This document shows positions 1-5,761 of a stretch of DNA of 9,590 nucleotides, one piece after another. Position numbers and translations under genes: made by a program. This DNA comes from an uncultured Verrucomicrobiales bacterium. GTDB taxonomy: Bacteria > Verrucomicrobiota > Verrucomicrobiia > Verrucomicrobiales > Akkermansiaceae. The first letter of the stretch is position 1, and the number at the start of each line of letters is the position of its first letter. The stretch is from NCBI GenBank assembly GCA_937952875.1, contig CALFDI010000098.1, forward strand, positions 1 through 9,590. Reading direction: 5' to 3'. Below the pieces are notes generated by a model, which made no database searches, was not told the origin of the DNA, and saw only the letters and a program-made list of their open reading frames with translations.

Positions 1-289
1 CATCTTTACCTGTTCGCTATTGACCGAGCTTGAGCTATTCAATCATAGCAGATTGCATTTCGGGTGTGAGTTGGCTCTTCGGGCCAATCCCTTTGCCTTT
101 TGAAAGGAGCCCATCAACTCCTCCTTGGCGGAATTTATCGATCCAAGACTTGATAGTTGTAGGGCTACGACCAAGGTCTTTAGCCACGATTTCGCTGTCT
201 TTTCCTTCAAGAGCTAGCTTGAGAGCGAGTAGTCTCTCTCGTTGCCAGCCAGGGTTCTGATTTTGAAACGTTGAGAGAAGAAGATCCAC
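1..289 (-). pseudogene. IS630-family transposase, N-terminal part, broken by two in-frame stops, running off the left edge
   Basis: Reading leftward from a GTG at 289, the first 84 codons encode a helix-turn-helix DNA-binding region (LALEGKDSEIVAKDLGRSPTTIKSWIDKF, about residues 22-50, with the recognition helix near GRSPTTIKSWI). It is followed by the glycine/lysine-rich GGVDGLLSKGKGIGPKS and LTPEMQSAMIE segments usual in IS630-type transposases. A TAG at 37-35 interrupts it, but the same frame continues recognisably as LKLGQ, a second TAG at 19-17, then RTGKD. Intact family members normally read like LKxGxWRTxK here, so the second TAG probably replaced a Trp codon and the first another residue. 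This is nonsense decay, not a frameshift. No ATG lies upstream before the in-frame TAA at 313-311, so GTG 289 is the only start. The catalytic DDE domain would lie outside the window. Family assignment is from motif recognition only. Confidence 0.82.
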
Positions 290-303
290 TGTCTGAGTGG
301 ATC
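283..303. repeat. Perfect 8-bp inverted repeat over the transposase start codon
   Basis: GATCCACT (283-290) and AGTGGATC (296-303) are exact reverse complements separated by 5 bases. On the transposase strand the GTG start codon (289-287) lies in the 3' arm, so a transcript entering from upstream could fold the start into a hairpin. Known insertion sequences such as IS10, IS50 and IS200 hide their start this way from read-through transcripts. Applying that here is inference. It might instead be part of a terminal repeat. Confidence 0.5.
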
Positions 304-576
304 TATAGGTTTACGAGGTCAGGCCATTCATGAACCTAATACTCTCAAAGACAATCATCCAGAATAACCATTGAAATGGTATTATATTCTTGTGCTGAAT
401 TAGCTCGAACATCAATAAAACTAAGAATTTACGGGCTACAAAAACGAGACCACTTCACGCCGAACTAACGCCACCTCTGACGGATTTCAGGTTTTAACAT
501 TCGGCAAAAATGCCTAGAAGCGATTCAGATTCTAACCATTGACAAATACTCAAACTATGAGGAATAATCTAACAGA
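304..576. other. Non-coding gap between the transposase remnant and the PEP-CTERM gene
   Basis: These 273 bases are AT-richer than the neighbouring genes. I see no convincing coding frame. They hold a small hairpin at 367-380 (ACCATT / AATGGT with almost no loop, extendable to 363-383 with a one-base bulge), a weak GGCA-AAAA-TGCC hairpin at 503-514, and a promoter-like pair at the right end. The other end of the insertion sequence should lie near 290-330 if the element was once complete, but I cannot define a terminal repeat without the opposite end. Confidence 0.5.
539..568 (+). promoter_or_regulatory. Sigma-70-like promoter for the PEP-CTERM gene
   Basis: TTGACA at 539-544 matches the -35 consensus exactly. 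AATAAT at 563-568 matches 5 of 6 bases of the -10 consensus, with an 18-bp spacer. Transcription would start near 575, only about 2 bases before the ATG at 577. The message would then be nearly leaderless, and the GAGGA at 559-563 would be outside it. If transcription starts farther upstream, that GAGGA could act as a ribosome-binding site, although its 13-base spacing is long. Confidence 0.45.
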
Positions 577-1080
577 ATGAAAATTATCCTGTCCTCACTC
601 ACTCTTTTTTCCGCCACCATCTTGCCAGCCTTTTCGGCGGGCCTGATTCTGAGTGTCGATTCCATTGCCAATGTTGTCACACTCACAGGCTCCGACTCTG
701 GCACTCCTGGGACTGCTGATGTTGTTCGTTGGGATGCGGGAACGCCTGCTTTTCCAAAAGGAACAAGTATCGAACTTGCTGCTACGGTGGATCAGTCAGG
801 TCTTTTGCAGGAGATCGAGATCTGGACTGGGGGGATTCGCCTCGCATTTCGCGGTCCGGCTTTTTCGACAATTACAGCTACTGGGACGCCAATCTCCTAT
901 GATACACTTAATGCGACCGACGAAGCAACTTTTGAAAGCTTCATCGGTCAATCCTTCAGCCTAGCCACAGGCTCTGGTTATGAATCAACTGTTGATATAG
1001 TAGCTGTCCCCGAACCTTCGTCTTTTGCTCTTGTCCTCGGCGGCCTTCTTTGGGGCTTCTGTCATCGCCGTCGGAAGTAA
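577..1080 (+). CDS. Small secreted PEP-CTERM sorting-domain protein of unknown function
   Basis: This 167-residue protein has the complete PEP-CTERM architecture. It starts with an N-terminal signal peptide (residues 1-20, Lys2 followed by a hydrophobic stretch ending near AFSA). A mature part of about 120 residues follows, rich in Thr, Ser and Gly and probably beta-stranded. The C-terminus carries VPEPSSF (144-150), a hydrophobic segment (about 150-162) and a basic HRRRK tail. In this family the tail is recognised by an exosortase at the inner membrane and removed, and the protein is sent to the surface or extracellular matrix. No exosortase, glycosyltransferase or other polysaccharide gene is nearby, so this is an orphan substrate. 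The mature domain matches nothing I recognise; the only cysteine is within the anchor. The ATG start fits because the signal peptide begins directly there. Confidence 0.88.
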   Translation: MKIILSSLTLFSATILPAFSAGLILSVDSIANVVTLTGSDSGTPGTADVVRWDAGTPAFPKGTSIELAATVDQSGLLQEIEIWTGGIRLAFRGPAFSTITATGTPISYDTLNATDEATFESFIGQSFSLATGSGYESTVDIVAVPEPSSFALVLGGLLWGFCHRRRK

Positions 1081-1510
1081 GCTGTAAGAAAGAATAGCCG
1101 ATTTTTGATCGGTCAAGTAGAGCGGTGGCACAGCCTCGAAGTTATTCCTGCACGTGCGGAATTGAAAAGCTCTAAGCTTGAGCTACTTGCGTAAGTAGAT
1201 AATGCTTTGCGTTTTCGATTTATGGGTAAACGTCAGCGCTTTGCTGTGACAATGCCAGTTTGAGGACCGTCGTCGCATGTGAGCGTGGTGTGTTTTTTAC
1301 GAAATTTAGGTAGAAGTTATCAAAGGCGCTTAGTTGGGTTTCTATAATTTTGTTTTTTCACAAAATTGCCGTAAGGCAATGGCGCCTAGTAACCTGAAGA
1401 GCTAGACTCCAGAGGCGGGATTGAACAAAACAGTTTGGCTCAGATCTTTTGTAGTATTTTCTCCAGATTTTTGGTGTGGCTTTAGTAGCTTTGAACTCAA
1501 ACTAAGAACT
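1081..1510. other. 430-base non-coding stretch with several inverted repeats
   Basis: No convincing gene is visible here on either strand. Structures seen: CCGAT/ATCGG at 1098-1112 (5-bp stem, no T-run); palindrome GCACGTGC at 1150-1157; AGCTC/GAGCT at 1168-1184; CTACTT/AAGTAG at 1183-1198; GTCAGC/GCTGTGAC at 1232-1250 with a bulge; AATTTTG/CAAAATT at 1346-1367; ATTGCC/GGCAAT at 1365-1380. The segment 1183-1189 can also pair with CAAGTAG at 1114-1120, so some pairings exclude each other. The stretch could be the untranslated tail of the PEP-CTERM message, a small RNA, or decayed sequence. I cannot tell which from one genome. Confidence 0.4.
1321..1390. repeat. Imperfect 14-bp direct repeat flanking two hairpins
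   Basis: The 14 bases at 1321-1334 (CAAAGGCGCTTAGT) recur at 1377-1390 (CAATGGCGCCTAGT) with 12 identical positions, offset by 56 bases. Between them sit the AT-rich inverted repeat 1346-1367 and the overlapping GC-containing one at 1365-1380. A short insertion or a repeated protein-binding site are both possible. At this length, chance cannot be excluded. Confidence 0.3.
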
Positions 1511-1888
1511 ATGGAAAGCGTATTTGTGTATGGAACTCTGAGGCCGGGTGGGGCGGCGGCTGATAAGATGGTGGAGTGCAGGTGGCTCGGGCCAGCGACT
1601 GTGAAGGGTAGTCTTTATCAGATAGATTGGTATCCTGGACTTATTCTTGAGGGGGAAGGTGAGGTGAAAGGGGATCTCGTTCTGGTGCCGCCAGATTGTA
1701 TGGATCAATTAGATGCCTACGAAGCGTGTCTGCCGAATGATCTTCAGCCACATGAATACAGACGAGTTAAAGGAACTGTGAGGTGCCCAGATGGCAGCGA
1801 GAAGTCGGCCTGGATCTGGGAGTATCAGTTCTCAGTGGATGAGAAGAGGTGTGTCGAGTCTGGAGACTGGTTCGAGAGGGAGGCTTGA
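1511..1888 (+). CDS. Gamma-glutamylcyclotransferase-like (GGCT/AIG2 fold) protein
   Basis: From the ATG at 1511 this encodes 125 residues, a normal size for the small bacterial GGCT-like proteins. The substrate-binding loop YGTLRPGG is at residues 7-14, YPGL at 41-44, the LDAYEA motif at 67-72 and EYRRV at 82-86. Glu71 lies where the family has its catalytic acid. Members cyclise gamma-glutamyl amines or peptides to 5-oxoproline, but substrates vary and cannot be told from sequence. The frame is open back to a TTG at 1421, but the 30 extra residues do not resemble the family, whose proteins begin directly with (M)xxVFVYGTL, so 1511 is preferred. No Shine-Dalgarno sequence precedes it. The gene ends 7 bp before the galactokinase stop on the other strand. 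Confidence 0.85.
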   Translation: MESVFVYGTLRPGGAAADKMVECRWLGPATVKGSLYQIDWYPGLILEGEGEVKGDLVLVPPDCMDQLDAYEACLPNDLQPHEYRRVKGTVRCPDGSEKSAWIWEYQFSVDEKRCVESGDWFEREA

Positions 1889-1895
1889 TTTTTTT

Positions 1896-3071
1896 CTAAA
1901 TCAGTCTGGCTCCATCTGCAGGGCGGCTGGCAAAAATCTCAGGCTGGATACCAGTGCGGATTTGGTAACCTTCCGCGAGTTTTTGAGCGATGTCTTCCGC
2001 TTTATCTGCTTCACAGAGAGTGACTGTGGATCCGCCAAAGCCGCCGCCAGTCATGCGAGCGCCAATGACTCCGCCTTCTGCGCCGATTTCTTCAGCGATG
2101 TCTACTAGGATGTCTAGCTCTTCACAGGAGACTTCGAAGTCATCTCGCAGAGAGGCATGGCTGGCATACATGAGTGAGCCGAGTTCTCTGGCTTTGCCTT
2201 GCTTCAGGAGTTCTGCCGCTTCTAAAGTGCGGTGCATTTCTCCGATTACGTGGCGGGAGCGCTTAAAGGTGGTGGCATCCATCTTGCTCTCGGCAGCAGC
2301 GAGGTCTTCAGACGTGACATCGCGCCATGAGGCCTTTCCTATGAGCGCGAGTCCGTCTTCGGTGCTCTTGCGTCGAGCGGCGTATCCACCGTCTGAGAGT
2401 TCATGTGAGACCTTTGTGTTAGCGACGATGATGGTGAGGCTAGGGTCTGCGAATGGGACGAGCTGAGGTTCGCCATTCTGACAATCGATAAGAATAAGTT
2501 GACCTTCTTCTCCGAAGGCAGAGGCGAATTGGTCCATGATACCACAGGGGACATTCGCGAAGTCATGCTCGGCTTTCTGAGCTAAAAGAGCTTTCTCTTT
2601 CGTAGAAAGGACTTCTCCTGTGAGGCCTTCGAGTAAGGTGGCAGTGGCACATTCTAGAGCCGCAGATGATGATAGGCCAGCACCTCCGGGAACGCTTGAT
2701 ACGATAAATGCATCGAATCCAGGCACGGAAATATTGCGGGCATTGAATCCATGAATCACTCCTCGGATATAGTTCGACCATTTCGGGGATCCGGTGATTT
2801 GCGTGCGATCGAGAGCGATGACGGCAGGTTCATCTGTGCTGGCTGTGGCAATGCGTGCTTCGGAGCGTCCATTCGGCGCAGCTACGATAATGATAGAGCG
2901 CTCGATGGCGAAGGGGAGAACGAATCCGTCGCAGTAATCAATATGTTCTCCGATCAGATTCACTCGTCCTGGAGCGACAGCCACGAGAGTGGCATCACAG
3001 TCATAATGCTGCTTCAGTCTAGCCTTAGCATCAGCGATGAGGGACTCGAGTGGCGGATTCGGAGAAAGCAT
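1896..3071 (-). CDS. galK: Galactokinase (GHMP kinase)
   Basis: This cytoplasmic enzyme phosphorylates alpha-D-galactose at C1 with ATP, the first committed step of the Leloir pathway. All three GHMP galactokinase signatures are present (numbered from the TTG at 3080): GRVNLIGEHIDY at 38-49, which carries the galactose-recognition and catalytic Arg39; the ATP-binding PGGAGLSSSAA at 131-141; and GARMTGGGFGGS at 340-351. Asp183 in CGIMDQF corresponds to the catalytic base. I choose the ATG at 3071 (391 residues) over the TTG three codons upstream, since both lack a Shine-Dalgarno sequence. The engB stop lies about 51 bp upstream on the same strand, so co-transcription is likely. No galT, galE or galactose transporter is in the window. 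The stop is TAG. Confidence 0.95.
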   Translation of the reverse strand: MLSPNPPLESLIADAKARLKQHYDCDATLVAVAPGRVNLIGEHIDYCDGFVLPFAIERSIIIVAAPNGRSEARIATASTDEPAVIALDRTQITGSPKWSNYIRGVIHGFNARNISVPGFDAFIVSSVPGGAGLSSSAALECATATLLEGLTGEVLSTKEKALLAQKAEHDFANVPCGIMDQFASAFGEEGQLILIDCQNGEPQLVPFADPSLTIIVANTKVSHELSDGGYAARRKSTEDGLALIGKASWRDVTSEDLAAAESKMDATTFKRSRHVIGEMHRTLEAAELLKQGKARELGSLMYASHASLRDDFEVSCEELDILVDIAEEIGAEGGVIGARMTGGGFGGSTVTLCEADKAEDIAQKLAEGYQIRTGIQPEIFASRPADGARLI

Positions 3072-3122
3072 GTCCGGCAAGGAATAAGGCGCTTTTTCCG
3101 GAAAGGCAAGAAGTGAGAGTGC

Positions 3123-3731
3123 TTAGAGCGCTTTCTTATTGGCTCGCAGTGATTGCTCGATGAATTCGAGGATCTGGCCTCGTCCCTTGCCAGACTTCGA
3201 GGAGCAGGCGAAATAGGGTGGCACGCCCTGTATGAACTCGTGCATCGCTTCTAGGAAGTCGCTGATATTGCTCTTCAGCTGTTGAGGCTTCACTTTGTCA
3301 CCTTTTGTAAAGATCAGGCAAAAGCGGATACGGTGATCAACGAGCCATTCTAGGAATTGCAGGTCTGATTGCTGTGGTGGAATGCGGCAATCGATCAGGA
3401 GGAAAACACAGATGAGATTCGGCCGCTGAGCGATGTAATCTGAGACGAATTCATTGAACTTCTCCTGCTGCTCAGCTGAGCGCCGCGCATAGCCATAACC
3501 GGGGAGATCGACCATCGTCCACTGGTCATTGATATTAAAAAAGTTAATCAGCGTGGTGTGTCCGGGCTTGCTCGAGACTTTTGCGAGCCCTTGCTTGTTT
3601 GTCAGCATGTTGAGCAGCGAAGACTTGCCGACGTTCGAGCGTCCGATGAAGGCAAATTCAGCAGGCTCAAGGTCTGGACATCCCGGGTAGTCGGGGGAGC
3701 TGGTGATGAATTGAGCAGAGCGGATCTTCAT
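3123..3731 (-). CDS. engB: Ribosome biogenesis GTP-binding protein EngB/YsxC/YihA
   Basis: A single-domain TRAFAC-class GTPase of 202 residues, the standard length. The motifs appear in order: G1 GRSNVGKSS (30-38), the switch-I segment SSKPGHTTLINFF (53-65) with its Thr, G3 DLPGYGYA (75-82), G4 TKGD (142-145) and G5 SSKSG (177-181). The PGHT in switch I has His where many members have Lys. In well-studied bacteria this protein acts in late assembly of the large ribosomal subunit and is often essential. It starts with ATG at 3731, 6 bp after the stop of the FHA gene, so the two are almost certainly co-transcribed. Translational coupling is plausible because there is no clear Shine-Dalgarno sequence in the gap. 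Confidence 0.95.
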   Translation of the reverse strand: MKIRSAQFITSSPDYPGCPDLEPAEFAFIGRSNVGKSSLLNMLTNKQGLAKVSSKPGHTTLINFFNINDQWTMVDLPGYGYARRSAEQQEKFNEFVSDYIAQRPNLICVFLLIDCRIPPQQSDLQFLEWLVDHRIRFCLIFTKGDKVKPQQLKSNISDFLEAMHEFIQGVPPYFACSSKSGKGRGQILEFIEQSLRANKKAL

Positions 3732-3737
3732 GCTGCA

Positions 3738-4382
3738 CTACTTGGCAGATGCAGGCACTTCTGTCTGCTGGAAAGCTTCAATAAAATTCATACTCCCCGT
3801 TTCTTTATTGTGACGAAGTGCGAGGCCAAGTGCGACACACGCAGCTGTAATGAGGATAGCGGCGAGGCCACCCATGCCTCCAGATGAACTCGGCTGACTC
3901 ATGCTCATCTGAGGGGGAGGGGCTACCGAGCGTGGAGCTGCGAGTGTAGGTGATTGCTGGGACTGCGAAGCTAGCTGAGCAGGTGCAGCACCTTTGCCGA
4001 TCTTTTTCGGGAGAGCGGCCTGTTCCGGCTCGCCTTTTGATCGCTGACTCGGCTTGAACTCTTCATCAAGTAGTGAGTGTTTCTCCTCGTCGGAGAGTTC
4101 GAAGTGAAAATCGACATTGCCTAGCAGCGCAGTCATTCCGTCCTTGAGGTCGATGACGTCCATGTCCTGTCCGTTAAGCTTCGTTCCATTCGTGGAATTC
4201 AGATCTCGTAGGATGAATCCTCCCGATACGCGCTCCATGACGGCGTGGTCGACTGAGCAGGCTCCTCCTGTGGGCAGGATATCACTTTCAGGATTTCGCC
4301 CGATACTGACGCTTTGAGTATCTAGGTCGAATCGATATGGCTGAGGTTGGCCTTCTGGGACAGTAATAGTGACGCGTGGCAT
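3738..4382 (-). CDS. FHA-domain protein with a C-terminal membrane anchor
   Basis: The 214-residue product begins with a forkhead-associated domain (about 1-95), recognisable by SIGRNPESD (26-34), SVDH (43-46) and ILRDLNSTNGTKLNG (57-71). FHA domains bind phosphothreonine peptides. Arg29, Ser43, His46 and Asn65 are where the binding residues are expected, although the usual SRxH is SVDH. A polar linker rich in Pro, Gln, Ser and Ala (about 97-168) leads to one predicted membrane helix (GGLAAILITAACVALGLAL, 171-189) and a short tail. With no signal peptide, the FHA domain should face the cytoplasm. No Ser/Thr kinase or phosphatase is adjacent, so the partner is unknown. It heads the minus-strand cluster with engB and galK, and its ATG lies 99 bp from the divergent bioD start. 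Confidence 0.85.
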   Translation of the reverse strand: MPRVTITVPEGQPQPYRFDLDTQSVSIGRNPESDILPTGGACSVDHAVMERVSGGFILRDLNSTNGTKLNGQDMDVIDLKDGMTALLGNVDFHFELSDEEKHSLLDEEFKPSQRSKGEPEQAALPKKIGKGAAPAQLASQSQQSPTLAAPRSVAPPPQMSMSQPSSSGGMGGLAAILITAACVALGLALRHNKETGSMNFIEAFQQTEVPASAK

Positions 4383-4481
4383 GATCTTAGAACTATATTA
4401 ACGCAAGACCTCTGCCTTTTCCTAGGCAAGAAATGACATTTTTCGCTTTTTGATTACTCAAGGGTCCTATAGCGCGAAGCC
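4383..4481. promoter_or_regulatory. Divergent intergenic region between the FHA gene and bioD
   Basis: This 99-bp gap must hold start signals for both directions. On the minus strand, TATAGT (4397-4392, 5 of 6 to the -10 consensus) lies about 10 bases from the FHA ATG. On the plus strand, TATAGC (4468-4473, 4 of 6) lies 8 bases from the bioD GTG. Neither has a good -35 match at standard spacing. Transcripts from these boxes would start within about 3 bases of the start codons. TGCCT/AGGCA (4413-4428) is a weak inverted repeat. I see no match to the classic BirA biotin operator. Confidence 0.3.
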
Positions 4482-5126
4482 GTGAGTTTTTTCATAACAG
4501 CTACGGATACTGATGCAGGGAAGACCTATGTCTCGCGATTGATCATCGAATCGCTTCGGCGAGAGGGGAAGAACTGGTGTGGGTATAAGCCCATCTGCTG
4601 TGGAGACAGAAATGACGCGCTCCAGATGATGATGGCCGCAGGTGAGTCAGAAGATGCTCTCGATGCGATCAATCCGATCTGGCTCAAGACGCCGGCAGCT
4701 CCCCATGTTGCTGGGATGCTGGAGAATAAAGATATCACATTCGATGAAATCATAGCGGGTTATCAGAAACGTGCAGAAGGTCGCGATGGTGTTCTCGTCG
4801 AAGGTGTCGGTGGATGGCTAGTGCCTATTACTCAAAAGCTGATGCTAGCAGATCTAGCGAAGGCGATGGAGCTGCCAGTCATTCTCGTGGTGAAGAACCA
4901 GTTAGGCGCTCTGAATCACACCTTGCTCACGGTCGAGTCTATGCGAGCACGCGGAGTCGAGCCTGCAGGGCTAGTCTTTAACCATGCTCATGACGAGTTA
5001 GACACCGCAGCCATTACCAATAAAGGTATCATCGAAGACCTCTGCGGCGTAGAGGTTCTAACAGATGTGATCCGTGGCCAAGAAGAAGTCGAAGCCTGGC
5101 CCTTTGAGGGATTACTAGAAAAGTAA
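4482..5126 (+). CDS. bioD: ATP-dependent dethiobiotin synthetase
   Basis: BioD closes the ureido ring of dethiobiotin from 7,8-diaminononanoate, CO2 and ATP, the next-to-last step of biotin synthesis. The product has 214 residues, a normal length. The P-loop is FFITATDTDAGKTYV (3-17), followed by YKPICCG (35-41) with the carbamate-site Lys37, then EGVGGWLVPI (107-116) and VKNQLGALNHTLLTV (137-151). The last two are the usual dimer and nucleotide-site motifs. The GTG at 4482 is the right start because family members begin one to three residues before the FF/FV of the P-loop strand. No Shine-Dalgarno sequence is visible. No other bio genes are present, so the rest of the pathway would be elsewhere. 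It ends 3 bp before the pgsA stop on the opposite strand. Confidence 0.93.
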   Translation: MSFFITATDTDAGKTYVSRLIIESLRREGKNWCGYKPICCGDRNDALQMMMAAGESEDALDAINPIWLKTPAAPHVAGMLENKDITFDEIIAGYQKRAEGRDGVLVEGVGGWLVPITQKLMLADLAKAMELPVILVVKNQLGALNHTLLTVESMRARGVEPAGLVFNHAHDELDTAAITNKGIIEDLCGVEVLTDVIRGQEEVEAWPFEGLLEK

Positions 5127-5129
5127 TTG

Positions 5130-5753
5130 TTAGTCTTCGGAGCCTTTGCGATTCCGAGGTAGCAAGCTGATTCCCATCACGATATACTGGTAACCAGACC
5201 AGATGAGAAAGACGCTAGTGATAGCTGCAGGGATCATAGGGGAAAAAGGAATCCACTTGAGCATGACCCAGCCAAGAGTCACGATCTGAAGCACGGTGCA
5301 AATTTTCGCACTAAGGAGAGGCTTCATGGGGACTTCCTTGCCACTGCTTATGCGACTGTTTCCGCCTTTTTTATTCAGGCGGTATAAGATGAAGACACCC
5401 CAGAGGATGATATTATCCCGGAGAAAGACGAGCACGGTAAACCAGACTGGAATTCGCCAGTTGTTTTCACCCCATGGGAAGATCGTCAGGATGAGGATGC
5501 CAGTGAGGAGAAGCGTCTTATCCGCGATGGGGTCGAGAAAGGCGCCGATCTGGCTTTTTTGCCCCAACTTTCTCGCAAGATAGCCGTCTAATCCGTCTGA
5601 TGCGGCTGCTATGATGTAGACGCAGGTGGCGAGGTAGCGGAGCCACTCGTTCGCTCCAGTCGGTATACTGAGTGAATAGTAAATGGCTAGCGTAGCAAAG
5701 ACTGGGACGAGGATGAGTCGTCCGATCGTGATGCGTGTAGCCAGTGTGAGCAC
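5130..5753 (-). CDS. pgsA: CDP-alcohol phosphatidyltransferase, probably phosphatidylglycerophosphate synthase
   Basis: An integral membrane enzyme of 207 residues. It carries an exact copy of the family signature D-x2-D-G-x2-A-R-x8-G-x3-D-x3-D at residues 53-78 (Asp53, Asp56, Gly57, Arg61, Gly70, Asp74, Asp78), which binds the divalent metals and the CDP-lipid. Hydrophobic segments lie at about 10-30, 40-52, 80-95, 103-124, 152-168 and 172-195. The N-terminus (TLATRITIGRLILVPVF) is like PgsA, which joins CDP-diacylglycerol to glycerol-3-phosphate on the way to phosphatidylglycerol. A different acceptor alcohol cannot be fully excluded. It starts with GTG at 5753, 8 bp after the trpA stop and without a Shine-Dalgarno sequence, so it is probably translated from a trpA-pgsA message. 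Confidence 0.88.
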   Translation of the reverse strand: MLTLATRITIGRLILVPVFATLAIYYSLSIPTGANEWLRYLATCVYIIAAASDGLDGYLARKLGQKSQIGAFLDPIADKTLLLTGILILTIFPWGENNWRIPVWFTVLVFLRDNIILWGVFILYRLNKKGGNSRISSGKEVPMKPLLSAKICTVLQIVTLGWVMLKWIPFSPMIPAAITSVFLIWSGYQYIVMGISLLPRNRKGSED

Positions 5754-5761
5754 GATAATCT

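Noticed and set aside
1098..1112. Terminator after the PEP-CTERM gene
   Set aside because: The stem is only 5 bp and no T-run follows.
1222..1263. Tiny reading frame of 13 residues (MGKRQRFAVTMPV)
   Set aside because: No ribosome-binding site, no family resemblance and no attenuator-like structure with repeated codons; frames of this size are expected by chance.
1381..1440. Segment GGCGGGATTGAAC resembling a reverse-strand tRNA T-arm
   Set aside because: The loop lacks the conserved C of TTCGA, and no anticodon or D-arm can be placed over the next 70 bases.
1421..1510. TTG-initiated 30-residue extension of the GGCT-like protein
   Set aside because: Family proteins start right at the VFVYGTL strand; the extension has no signal-peptide or domain character and an ATG sits at 1511.
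1886..1903. Bidirectional terminator between GGCT and galK (TGATTT/AAATCA)
   Set aside because: The stem is AT-only apart from one pair and overlaps the stop codon; too weak to call.
1990..2466. Long open frame opposite galK, with others opposite engB, trpA, TerC and the fucosidase
   Set aside because: They lie antisense to genes with intact family motifs and encode Ser/Arg-rich low-complexity products, as expected of shadow frames.
4383..4481. BirA-type biotin operator before bioD
   Set aside because: No TTGTAAACC-like inverted half-sites were found.
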